Below, one piece after another: positions 1 through 6,831 of a stretch of DNA of 6,831 nucleotides. This stretch comes from Lachnospiraceae bacterium (GTDB lineage: Bacteria; Bacillota; Clostridia; Lachnospirales; Lachnospiraceae). Position 1 is the stretch's first letter. Each line of letters begins with the position of its first letter. The stretch spans positions 1 to 6,831 of the forward strand of contig JAAUZN010000081.1 in NCBI GenBank assembly GCA_014804565.1, in the 5' to 3' direction. A program made the position numbers and the translations under genes. Below the pieces are notes generated by a model that had not been told where the DNA came from, searched no databases, and worked only from the letters and a program-made list of their open reading frames with translations.

Positions 1-3000
1 CTTGCTGTATACATAGTAGTTATTTTTTCCGTCACGGGGCGACACACTGTAACCGCCCTTTGAGAGATTCAGGTCGAGCAGGGTAAACCATGCCGTGGTA
101 TAAGGCTGTCCCGCGTCCTTTGCGGTTCCGATATCCAGCAGATAATCGGCCATCGAGACTTCCGTATTACTGCCGAGCTGCGCCCTCGTACCGATCTCAT
201 ACGGCCATCTGGCGATCGTGCCGTCATTGACGCGATCCAAAAACAGGCTGGGCGTCTTGTCAAACCATAATGACCTGATGCCATCATAGCGGAATTTGTC
301 AACGCTGTGCAGACCCAGTTTTCCGTAGGTCTGTTCCTCGCTCTGTCCCAGAACTGCCGCCGACAATCCAAGCCTTCCCTTATCCATCGACGCACCGGCT
401 GAGGAGACGAGCAGACTCCCTCCCGCATCAACATATTCATTTATGGCTGTCGTCACGGCATCTCCGGGATTTCCGCTCTCGCCAAATCCCAGCACCACCA
501 CATCCCACAGGGAGAGGTAATTCGCATTCTTGGAGAGCCGATCTGTCAGGACAGACGGTGTGACCGTCTCAATCTTCCAGTTCATGTTCAGGAGTGTTTC
601 CGCCCCCTTCAAGTAGTAAGCCAGCATGGCATTCTCTATCTTTTCATACTGCTCCTGCAGATTTGCAAAATCGTTCGAAGGATCGTCAAGAACCTGCAAT
701 ACCCGAATCTTTGCCTCGTCGTCGCCGCTTATAGTAAAGCAGCCCTGTATCGCCGCGCGCCGATAGCTGTTATCCGCATCTGTCACTTCCAGCTTCCAAG
801 GCACAATGCCGAAACTGATTGCATTGAAATCAACACTGACCTTACCGCCGCCCTCTGCTTCTTCATATAGGTACTCGTCAATCTCCTCCTCCGGCGCATA
901 GACACCGTCGTAATTCAGATCGAGATACAGATGCCTCTCCAGACTTCCCATGTATGTCTTATCTTCTCCAGCCCTGTCACTCGTAATACGGTACTCGATC
1001 GTACCCCGAAGAACACCGGGCTTCTCGGACACAGACTCCGTCATGATCATATCGGAAGCTATCTCCTCGGAATCCTCATCGTTCTGTCCTCCATCAGCTT
1101 CCGCTCCCAGAAGCTCGATTTTCGGCCGCTGTGCGTTTAACTGCATCGCAAACATGGCGCTGCTGTGCACATCCTCTATGGTATAGATACCTATACCATT
1201 CTCATCATCCCCATCCGACTCGTCCATGGAGATCGCTTCTTTGAGGAAAGCGTACATATGCGTATCGGAGGCGATATAGTCCGTATTGATATCCTTCTCC
1301 TTCGCCGTTCTGGCACTCTGACTCTTAAAACACTCATTCTCCACCACAATGGGATAACCCGCCCGCAGATAGTCTAAAAGCGCCTCTTTTTTCTGCTCCG
1401 TGATATCGTTTGCGTCATATCTGGCGCCGCCGCCCGCTACGGTGTCCCCCGTGTGGTACACTTTGCCGTTTAAATCCTTATCGTTGTAGACAGCAGACAG
1501 CTTTCCGTCTTTATCCCAATCGCGATAGAGACGCTGTCCGTCCAGACCGATAAAAATCATGTTGTAATCTTCGTTAATGTCCTGATAGCTGCTGTTGAAC
1601 GCCGCCACCGAACTCAACGTGACGTTTGTCTTTATCATCTTGGAGCTTCTGAGAATCTGCTGTCCTTCTCCACCCTGATCTTCTCTCTGCCAATATAAAA
1701 CAACGCTGCCTTTGTCTTCGTTCACATCACGGTACAAGTCGGATGTCATATTGGCCGTCGGCTGCAGTTCCAGGATCGACAGATCCTTATATTCCCCGAC
1801 CAGCCCAAGCGAATAATTGATGATATACTGTACTGCCATCGCCTTGCTGACCTTCTCGGATATTTTTTCGTCCTCGGACAGCATAACATTCTCCGCCCGG
1901 ATCGCCGCCAGTACCTCGGAAAAACCTGACTTTGCCTTATCCTTATCCATCTCCTCCGGGAAGTCTTCCTCCACTAGGGATGTACCGTTTACAAGATAAA
2001 CGTTTCGGTTTACATAATGATAATCATTATCCGTTTTGTTCGGGAACTCTTTGGAGTCCTTGTCAACGTTCATCAAAATACTGGCCGCCAGATCGTCCGA
2101 CTTTGCCATCTCATTATAGAATGCGGTGAGATCCTTTTTCAGGAAAGCCTTTGCCAGCTTCTGATACTTGGTGCCCGCATAATTGTCCTGATTCGTTATC
2201 ACCCCATAATCCACGATGATGGGCTTTAACTCCACCACCACCTCATACAACAGTCGCGTGATGACCGTATCGGAAATATCCGCCAATCCGACCTCATCAC
2301 TCTCTTCCGCCCCCGTATAGATATAGCTCTTCTTCGCATCCGGGTCAAGGTAGAGCCCTGCGCCATCCTCCAGATAGACAAGGTCAGCCTCCTGCACCAT
2401 CTCATACGTCACATCGCCCGCAAGCACCGTATCCACCCTGATCGCGAAGTCATCCGAAGCGTTGTCCTGCGATTTCAGGGAATTAAACACATAACGCCTC
2501 AACCAGTCGTTTCCGCCGGCACATCGTATGTACACCGGCGCATTCTGCACTTCTATATAATGCGGGAGACCAATCTCCACTGCCTTTAAGCTGCTGCTCC
2601 GGGTATCGGCATCCTGTACCTCGGCATCCGGGGACACTGCATCCGTCACTGCCACAACATTTTCCATGCTGCGCACTCTGGTAAGCCTGTAGTCCCCCGC
2701 ACCGTCACCGACATATTCAAACTTTCCTTCAACAGAAGGCTCATCGGCAAGAGTCTCTGCCTCATCCTCTGCGTTCAGGCCGCTTAACAGCAGGCTGTTT
2801 TCCAATACATAGCTGTCGTAAGGCCGCGGGTTACCCTCCCCTGTGGAGATCGGGATAACCTCCTTCACCTGATACAGCTGCTCCTCGTCCTCTGTTTCGA
2901 CATAGCTAAACTTTAAGATACAATAGGTTCCATCTTCCACTCCAGGGGTGGATGTTACTTCCGACTCCTCGGGACGGTCCGGCTGTTCCGACTCATCAGT

Positions 3001-4716
3001 CTCCTCAGTCCGTTCTGACTCATCAGTCTCACCGGTCTGTTCCGACTCATCAGTCTCCTCAGTCCGTTCCGACTCATCAACCGCAGATTCCTCCGTCGGC
3101 TCCGTACCCACACACAGATACCATCTGCCCTCTGTCCCTGCCATCATCTCTAAGGCAGACTTCGTCTGAAAAGCGGCAGCCTGTTCCGATGCCGGCTGAG
3201 ACTCACCAGAATGCTCTTCACCGCCCTGGTTTTGATCATCATTATCCTGATCCTGATCATCTCCGCCCTGGTTCTGATCATCTCCACCCTGGTTTTGGCC
3301 ATCGTCACCTTCATCGCCCTGATCACCCTGGTCGTCCTGATCGTCATCCTGATCGTCCTGGTCGTCATCCCGATTGTCTTGATCGTCATCCTGATCGCCC
3401 TGGTCGTCATCCTGATTGCCCTGATCCTGATCATCATTCCCGTCGCCCGGATTCGGCTTGGGGGTTTTATCCTGATCTTCCGGATCCGGCTCAGGGCGCG
3501 GAATTCCCTTAAATTCCCCAATCGTACACGCATAACGGTATTCGCCGTTCTGAACGATATACACACCCGTGGCATCGGAATAGCTTCCCCCGAGAACCAC
3601 CTCGTCGTAGCTGCCGCTCTTGATCACCTCGGCGCGGTATCCGCTCACAGCCATCTCCGGCCCCTCAAAGATCACCTGATAATCTCCCGTGCCGCCTTCC
3701 GCATACGTATAAATCCCATCCGCCGACATCGTATTCATGGCAGATGCACCAAAGGATATACTTCCCTCTGTCAGCTTATAATCAAACCCTTTTCCTGTTC
3801 CCTGTTCCACAGTGGCATAGAGTCTTCCTGTCGGATAAGGGACTGTCCCGGTCAATTTTCCGGTCGCGTCATGGTCCACATCAGCACGATCAAATATCTT
3901 GGTCCACACGCTGGCTTTCAGATCCTCTCCCGTTCCGCCGTAAGCCTCCTGATAGGAGACACTGCTGTAGCCGTTTGCAATGACTGAGTCAGTCAATTTT
4001 TTCCTGTCTTCATATTTATAGAAAGCCGTACTGTCATCCCCCGTAAAAATGCGGAAGAGATCCTTCTGAATCGGCGACTGTCCCGGCGCAAGATATCCGA
4101 TGGTGCCAAGAGAAAAATCATATGTTTTGCCATTTATAACAGCGGACGCCTTTCCGGGCACAATGTCCAGAATAACAAAAGGATTGTCCTCATCATGCTC
4201 CTCCACGACCTGCTTTATGCCGCCGAAAGACTCCTTCGCCAGCACCGTGGACACGGGCACCCTGTCGGACGGCGCCATCGTAAGACCCGTCACCACCAGT
4301 GCAACAGCAGCAGCCACCGCTGTCGCGCGCACAAAGATTTTTTTAGCCGACACACGCTTGCGCGGCCTGTAGGGCTTCACCTTCTGTGCCTGTACATTCG
4401 CCGGGTTTACACCACTCACGCCATAGTCGCCTGATATGCGGATTTCGGGATCTCCCCACATCCTGCGCTCACTCTCCCTGCGCAGCACCCTGAGCAGCTG
4501 TTTCATTTCCCTGTCCGCCGTCTCATAGTCACGATCAACCGCATCGTCGGACACAGCGATGCCTCTCTTGTCTTTACCTTTAGACACCCGCATCCGCCAA
4601 AACATCGCAAAAGCCGTCACCGCCCCCAAAAGGAACGCCAAAAACACGATAACAGGATTCACCGTCTTATTCTGCTGCTTTGACGTATCAAATTCTATAA
4701 AATCTCTCCTGCCCAT
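1..4716 (-). CDS. Giant membrane-anchored surface protein, DUF5057-like; 3' end beyond window
   Basis: The minus strand is open for 1572 codons from an ATG at 4716 to base 1, with no stop, so the C-terminus is missing. An in-frame stop lies 6 codons upstream of the ATG, which follows a good ribosome binding site. Residues 20-40 and 127-148 are hydrophobic membrane spans flanking a strongly basic loop, which by the positive-inside rule puts residues 149 onward outside. Then come a beta-rich region (about 178-400) beginning ILDIVPG with IGYLAPG further on, a Pro/Asp/Gln/Gly linker (404-500), a DESE-type repeat (547-582), and three Rossmann-like modules (about 716-840, 977-1130, 1334-1441). The end carries VNDGTIARWPYEIG and SPRDGKNNYYVY, which I recall as typical of DUF5057 proteins of Clostridia. 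No catalytic triad is evident. Function is unknown; a surface scaffold, sensor or binding role is inference. The family name is from memory and should be confirmed by profile search. Confidence 0.9.
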   Translation of the reverse strand, partial: MGRRDFIEFDTSKQQNKTVNPVIVFLAFLLGAVTAFAMFWRMRVSKGKDKRGIAVSDDAVDRDYETADREMKQLLRVLRRESERRMWGDPEIRISGDYGVSGVNPANVQAQKVKPYRPRKRVSAKKIFVRATAVAAAVALVVTGLTMAPSDRVPVSTVLAKESFGGIKQVVEEHDEDNPFVILDIVPGKASAVINGKTYDFSLGTIGYLAPGQSPIQKDLFRIFTGDDSTAFYKYEDRKKLTDSVIANGYSSVSYQEAYGGTGEDLKASVWTKIFDRADVDHDATGKLTGTVPYPTGRLYATVEQGTGKGFDYKLTEGSISFGASAMNTMSADGIYTYAEGGTGDYQVIFEGPEMAVSGYRAEVIKSGSYDEVVLGGSYSDATGVYIVQNGEYRYACTIGEFKGIPRPEPDPEDQDKTPKPNPGDGNDDQDQGNQDDDQGDQDDDQDNRDDDQDDQDDDQDDQGDQGDEGDDGQNQGGDDQNQGGDDQDQDNDDQNQGGEEHSGESQPASEQAAAFQTKSALEMMAGTEGRWYLCVGTEPTEESAVDESERTEETDESEQTGETDESERTEETDESEQPDRPEESEVTSTPGVEDGTYCILKFSYVETEDEEQLYQVKEVIPISTGEGNPRPYDSYVLENSLLLSGLNAEDEAETLADEPSVEGKFEYVGDGAGDYRLTRVRSMENVVAVTDAVSPDAEVQDADTRSSSLKAVEIGLPHYIEVQNAPVYIRCAGGNDWLRRYVFNSLKSQDNASDDFAIRVDTVLAGDVTYEMVQEADLVYLEDGAGLYLDPDAKKSYIYTGAEESDEVGLADISDTVITRLLYEVVVELKPIIVDYGVITNQDNYAGTKYQKLAKAFLKKDLTAFYNEMAKSDDLAASILMNVDKDSKEFPNKTDNDYHYVNRNVYLVNGTSLVEEDFPEEMDKDKAKSGFSEVLAAIRAENVMLSEDEKISEKVSKAMAVQYIINYSLGLVGEYKDLSILELQPTANMTSDLYRDVNEDKGSVVLYWQREDQGGEGQQILRSSKMIKTNVTLSSVAAFNSSYQDINEDYNMIFIGLDGQRLYRDWDKDGKLSAVYNDKDLNGKVYHTGDTVAGGGARYDANDITEQKKEALLDYLRAGYPIVVENECFKSQSARTAKEKDINTDYIASDTHMYAFLKEAISMDESDGDDENGIGIYTIEDVHSSAMFAMQLNAQRPKIELLGAEADGGQNDEDSEEIASDMIMTESVSEKPGVLRGTIEYRITSDRAGEDKTYMGSLERHLYLDLNYDGVYAPEEEIDEYLYEEAEGGGKVSVDFNAISFGIVPWKLEVTDADNSYRRAAIQGCFTISGDDEAKIRVLQVLDDPSNDFANLQEQYEKIENAMLAYYLKGAETLLNMNWKIETVTPSVLTDRLSKNANYLSLWDVVVLGFGESGNPGDAVTTAINEYVDAGGSLLVSSAGASMDKGRLGLSAAVLGQSEEQTYGKLGLHSVDKFRYDGIRSLWFDKTPSLFLDRVNDGTIARWPYEIGTRAQLGSNTEVSMADYLLDIGTAKDAGQPYTTAWFTLLDLNLSKGGYSVSPRDGKNNYYVYSK
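2971..3078 (-). repeat. Two 54-base direct repeats encoding four DESE 9-residue units
   Basis: Residues 547-582 of the large protein read DESERTEET, DESEQTGET, DESERTEET, DESEQPDRP. At the DNA level these are two tandem 54-base copies (3025-3078 and 2971-3024). Their first 42 bases differ at one position (TCG versus TCA serine codon), while the last 12 bases have diverged. This indicates a recent duplication inside the gene. The product is a hydrophilic acidic linker rich in Ser and Thr, between the beta region and the Rossmann-like modules. Confidence 0.85.
3220..3435 (-). repeat. Asp/Gln/Gly-rich low-complexity tract (DDQ-type repeat)
   Basis: This stretch encodes residues 428-499 of the large protein. 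By my count it holds about 33 Asp and 19 Gln in 72 residues, with units such as DDQ, DDDQ, GDQ and later QNQGGDD. At the DNA level it is built from GATCAG, GACCAG and GATGAC-type words, so it is an imperfect short tandem repeat in multiples of three. It follows a Pro-rich stretch (PRPEPDPEDQDKTPKPNPG) and separates the N-terminal beta region from the rest, so it most likely acts as a flexible, highly acidic spacer. Length change by slippage would keep the frame. Confidence 0.85.
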
Positions 4717-4724
4717 ACGCAATA

Positions 4725-4733
4725 CCCTCTCTC
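4725..4733 (-). promoter_or_regulatory. Ribosome binding site of the large downstream gene
   Basis: The minus strand reads GAGAGAGGG, followed by 8 bases and the ATG at 4716. It sits inside the 32-base gap after the upstream gene's stop. This supports the chosen start and suggests translation from a shared mRNA, because the gap has no room for a terminator and promoter. A TTG lies two codons upstream in frame, but it is too close to the site to be preferred. Confidence 0.75.
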
Positions 4734-4748
4734 ACAAAACACCTGCCA

Positions 4749-6831
4749 TCACTGCTGCGTCCACTCTTTTTCATTGCTCTTACAGGTGAACGTCGCTACA
4801 CAATTAGGATTACCTTGAGCGAACAGTTTCAAAGTATATTCGTCCGTTGCCGCATTATAGGTACAGGTCACTTTTTCAAACCATAGTTCCTCTGTATTTG
4901 TCTGCCCTGTCGCCTGGAATTTCAGACCTTTCCAGCTCCTCGACTGCTCCGCACTCTGCTTCAGCGTAAAGCCGAAACCATTATTATCCCAGCTGGTAAA
5001 GGCGCTTTCTGACGGCAGAGGAATATACATATTCCCCTCTTTAGTCCCCCACATCTCAAATTTTACATTCTTTGCAGTAGGTCCGGAATTAACCTGCGGG
5101 TTCCTGTTGCCGCTCTCCAGCTGACTGTCAAAGGTTCCTCTGTCCTTCCGTTCCCATCTGTCTCCGTCCGCCGCACACTGGAACACACCCGCGGAGACTT
5201 CCACTGCCCGCCCCCACGTAGAATCGTAGTAATTATAGAAGAGTTCCAGCTGATAAACCTTTCTGTCCGCCACATAACGACACCGCATTGAAGACGGTTG
5301 ATAGACCGTGGTGTTACTGCTGCCATTGATCGACTTTGAGAACTCATCCAGTCTCTTCGCACTCTGCCAGTCGAGATTCTCCCTGTCAAAATAGTTCGTA
5401 AAGCTACTGTCAGAGGGCGTCGGGAAATAAATCTCGCCCTTTGTAAACTGATTATAGGCATAGCTCCACAGTTCCAAATTGCCACCGTTTTTCAGTTCAA
5501 AATAAATCGTGCTCTCCGGTAGATCATAGACCCGCATATGCCAGTACCAGGGCTGATAGTTCGCATAGTAGATCGTATAGGAAGTATCCGCGCTCGGGTT
5601 GTTGTGATACTGGATCGTCGGCACAATCCGATATTTGCCTGCCGCCTGAGCAAACATCTCTTTTCTGTTAAAATCTATCTGTACAGCTGCATTGGTCGCC
5701 CGTCCGTGTCCCACGTCAAAATAGAGCGCACCATTATACGGTCGCTGGGTGCCCTCATAGGGTCCCTGCTTCGTCGAGTCATTGTAGTGCGTGCCGTTTT
5801 GCTGCTTATACACATAGATCGGTTCCAGACCGCCGCCATCTTTCTCTTTATATACGCTGAACTTAACGTGATCATTTGTAAATCCGTTTTTGTCGCGCTC
5901 ATCTCTGGTATTCTTTACATAGTCCACCCTGAAATTTGTCCACTCCGGCCCAGCCAGGGTACTCACAGGCTTCAGCTTCAGCTCCCCGCCGAGATTGCTC
6001 TGTCCGTCGTACTCATAGAAAATCTCCGGCGGCAGGATACGGCCCTCGAACTTATCCGTATGGGGATACTTCGTGCCCACATAAGTGCCGGACGCGTCGC
6101 AGTTTGCCAGATAATCGGCCACCACGTCCTTCACGAGCGGATCATGGATCTGTTCCTGCAGATCTCTGTAAAGCTCCTCGCTCGGACCCACGCCTTCCTG
6201 AATATGCTGTCCGGGATCGAGCACCTGCAGAGAGAGATACCATGGCTTGCTGATATCCTCCACGCCAAACATATCCGGCGTCACCTCGGAGGTATTACCG
6301 ATCGTCCGATAGATCATGATCTTATCGCCGCCCTCGGTGCCGTCCTCCCTGACCCGCGCACAGATCAGATAGTAACCCTGACCCGTCCTGTTGAAACCTT
6401 CGGGATAATCGATCTCATGCATGATCGTAGACTTCACACCCCAGCGGAGATTACCGTTTACCTGAATGTTTTTCTTGGATTTCGCCACCGTCAAGGTGAT
6501 CTCGCCGTCTACATCATCATAGGGCTTCCTTTGGGACAACTCTGAAGTCGCGGCGATCTTGATCTCCGTGCCCTCCGCCGTGCCTGCCTTCACACGGTAC
6601 TCTGTTGCCTTCATGCAGTTTTCTGCTTTCACTATCTCAACAAACTCCTTGCCCTCTGTAATGTCCCAGTCTACCACATCAAAATCATGGGCAACAGCAT
6701 CCGGACAGCCACTGCACTGTACGCCGATCTTCACGCCCTCGATCGCGGCACTAATAGTAAATTTGCTGCCTGCGCTGACCTCCTCCGGCCCATTGTCCGC
6801 ATCCTCATCGTCCGTCTTGCTCAGCGTCACC
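4749..6831 (-). CDS. Large Ig-like and beta-repeat surface protein; 5' end beyond window
   Basis: The frame is open from the right edge to a TGA at 4749-4751, giving the C-terminal 693 residues. The first full codon is GTG, but nothing like a signal peptide follows, so it is most likely an internal Val and the real start lies upstream. Residues about 18-118 look like a bacterial Ig-like domain, ending in alternating strands (EGTEIKIAATSE, then DGEITLTV), and contain a CxxC at 39-42. Residues 125-207 and 366-440 are a diverged repeat sharing an NGxL start and a PWY....V.D end. Residues 450-559 and 588-690 are a second repeat pair with matching Cys and Trp positions. The composition is rich in Tyr, Trp, Asn, Gly and Asp, as in extracellular beta proteins. 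No membrane span, LPXTG signal or catalytic motif is visible in this part. It lies 32 bases upstream of the membrane-anchored gene and probably shares its transcript. I do not recognise the family; adhesion or binding is an inference. Confidence 0.9.
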   Translation of the reverse strand, partial: VTLSKTDDEDADNGPEEVSAGSKFTISAAIEGVKIGVQCSGCPDAVAHDFDVVDWDITEGKEFVEIVKAENCMKATEYRVKAGTAEGTEIKIAATSELSQRKPYDDVDGEITLTVAKSKKNIQVNGNLRWGVKSTIMHEIDYPEGFNRTGQGYYLICARVREDGTEGGDKIMIYRTIGNTSEVTPDMFGVEDISKPWYLSLQVLDPGQHIQEGVGPSEELYRDLQEQIHDPLVKDVVADYLANCDASGTYVGTKYPHTDKFEGRILPPEIFYEYDGQSNLGGELKLKPVSTLAGPEWTNFRVDYVKNTRDERDKNGFTNDHVKFSVYKEKDGGGLEPIYVYKQQNGTHYNDSTKQGPYEGTQRPYNGALYFDVGHGRATNAAVQIDFNRKEMFAQAAGKYRIVPTIQYHNNPSADTSYTIYYANYQPWYWHMRVYDLPESTIYFELKNGGNLELWSYAYNQFTKGEIYFPTPSDSSFTNYFDRENLDWQSAKRLDEFSKSINGSSNTTVYQPSSMRCRYVADRKVYQLELFYNYYDSTWGRAVEVSAGVFQCAADGDRWERKDRGTFDSQLESGNRNPQVNSGPTAKNVKFEMWGTKEGNMYIPLPSESAFTSWDNNGFGFTLKQSAEQSRSWKGLKFQATGQTNTEELWFEKVTCTYNAATDEYTLKLFAQGNPNCVATFTCKSNEKEWTQQ
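4761..5069 (-). repeat. Diverged beta repeat, copy B2, at the C-terminus of the upstream protein
   Basis: Residues about 588-690 of the upstream partial protein. It begins NVKFEMW, continues with MYIPLPSESAFT, then a Cys in VTCTY, YTLKLF, a second Cys in TFTC and a Trp seven residues later, and ends three residues before the stop. It matches copy B1 landmark by landmark, including the Cys-to-Trp spacing at the end. Confidence 0.65.
5154..5483 (-). repeat. Diverged beta repeat, copy B1, in the upstream protein
   Basis: Residues about 450-559 of the upstream partial protein. It begins NLELW, continues with IYFPTPSDSSFT, then a Cys in MRCRY, YQLELF, a second Cys in VFQC and a Trp seven residues later. 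The same order of landmarks occurs in the next module, so the two are an ancient internal duplication. The DNA is no longer visibly similar. Confidence 0.65.

Noticed and set aside
3220..3435. Possible CRISPR-like or regulatory repeat array
   Set aside because: The repeats are short, imperfect, phased in threes and inside an open frame. There are no unique spacers of constant length.
2952..3512. Plus-strand frame encoding a Pro/His/Asp/Arg repeat
   Set aside because: It is another antisense reading of the same low-complexity DNA. The repeat pattern comes from the acidic linkers of the real gene.
3150..3575. Minus-strand frame encoding an Arg/Ile/Met/Thr-rich repeat
   Set aside because: It is the shifted frame of the acidic repeat on the same strand as the real gene. 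The real frame continues on both sides without interruption.
3211..3987. A plus-strand frame with a long very hydrophobic Ile/Leu/Val stretch that looks like membrane spans
   Set aside because: The hydrophobic run is the antisense reading of the Asp/Gln-codon repeat (GAT and GAC read as ATC and GTC). It ends where the acidic repeat ends and has no convincing gene context.
4717..4748. Possible terminator or promoter between the two genes
   Set aside because: The 32-base gap has no stem-loop with a T-run and no spaced -35/-10 pair. It contains only the ribosome binding site.
5538..6545. A 335-codon open frame on the plus strand
   Set aside because: It lies wholly antisense to the partial surface-protein gene. 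Its translation is rich in Ile, Arg, Leu and His with no domain, and the opposite strand has a coherent modular protein. It is a shadow of biased codon use.
6828..6830. GTG at the right edge as the start of the upstream gene
   Set aside because: No ribosome binding site can be seen because the window ends there, and the following residues are a hydrophilic domain interior with no signal peptide. An internal codon is more likely.

Overview
The window holds parts of two large genes, both on the minus strand and probably in one operon. The upstream gene enters at the right edge without its N-terminus and stops at 4749. After a 32-base gap, a very large second gene starts at 4716 and stays open to base 1, where it leaves the window without a stop codon. 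Together they cover essentially every base. I found no RNA gene, mobile element, CRISPR array, terminator or intergenic stretch worth annotating.

The organism is most likely a gut-type Gram-positive Clostridia member, plausibly Lachnospiraceae. This rests on roughly 50% GC, a purine-rich ribosome binding site of the Firmicutes kind, and the second protein's resemblance to the large DUF5057 proteins of that group. No phylogenetic marker gene is present, so this is a weak placement.

Right part (4749-6831): the C-terminal 693 residues of a secreted or surface protein. It has an Ig-like beta domain followed by two pairs of diverged repeated beta modules, rich in Tyr, Trp, Asn and Gly.

Left part (1-4716): the first 1572 residues of a DUF5057-like protein. 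In order it shows two transmembrane segments around a basic loop, an N-terminal beta region, an Asp/Gln/Gly-rich linker, an Asp/Glu/Ser/Thr 9-residue repeat, and then three successive Rossmann-like modules (glutamine-amidotransferase-like fold, no visible nucleophile) with calcium-loop-like insertions. The charge pattern suggests nearly all of it lies outside the membrane.

The two genes look like parts of one cell-envelope system: a membrane-anchored extracellular scaffold plus a multi-domain surface partner. Its biochemical role cannot be read from the sequence.
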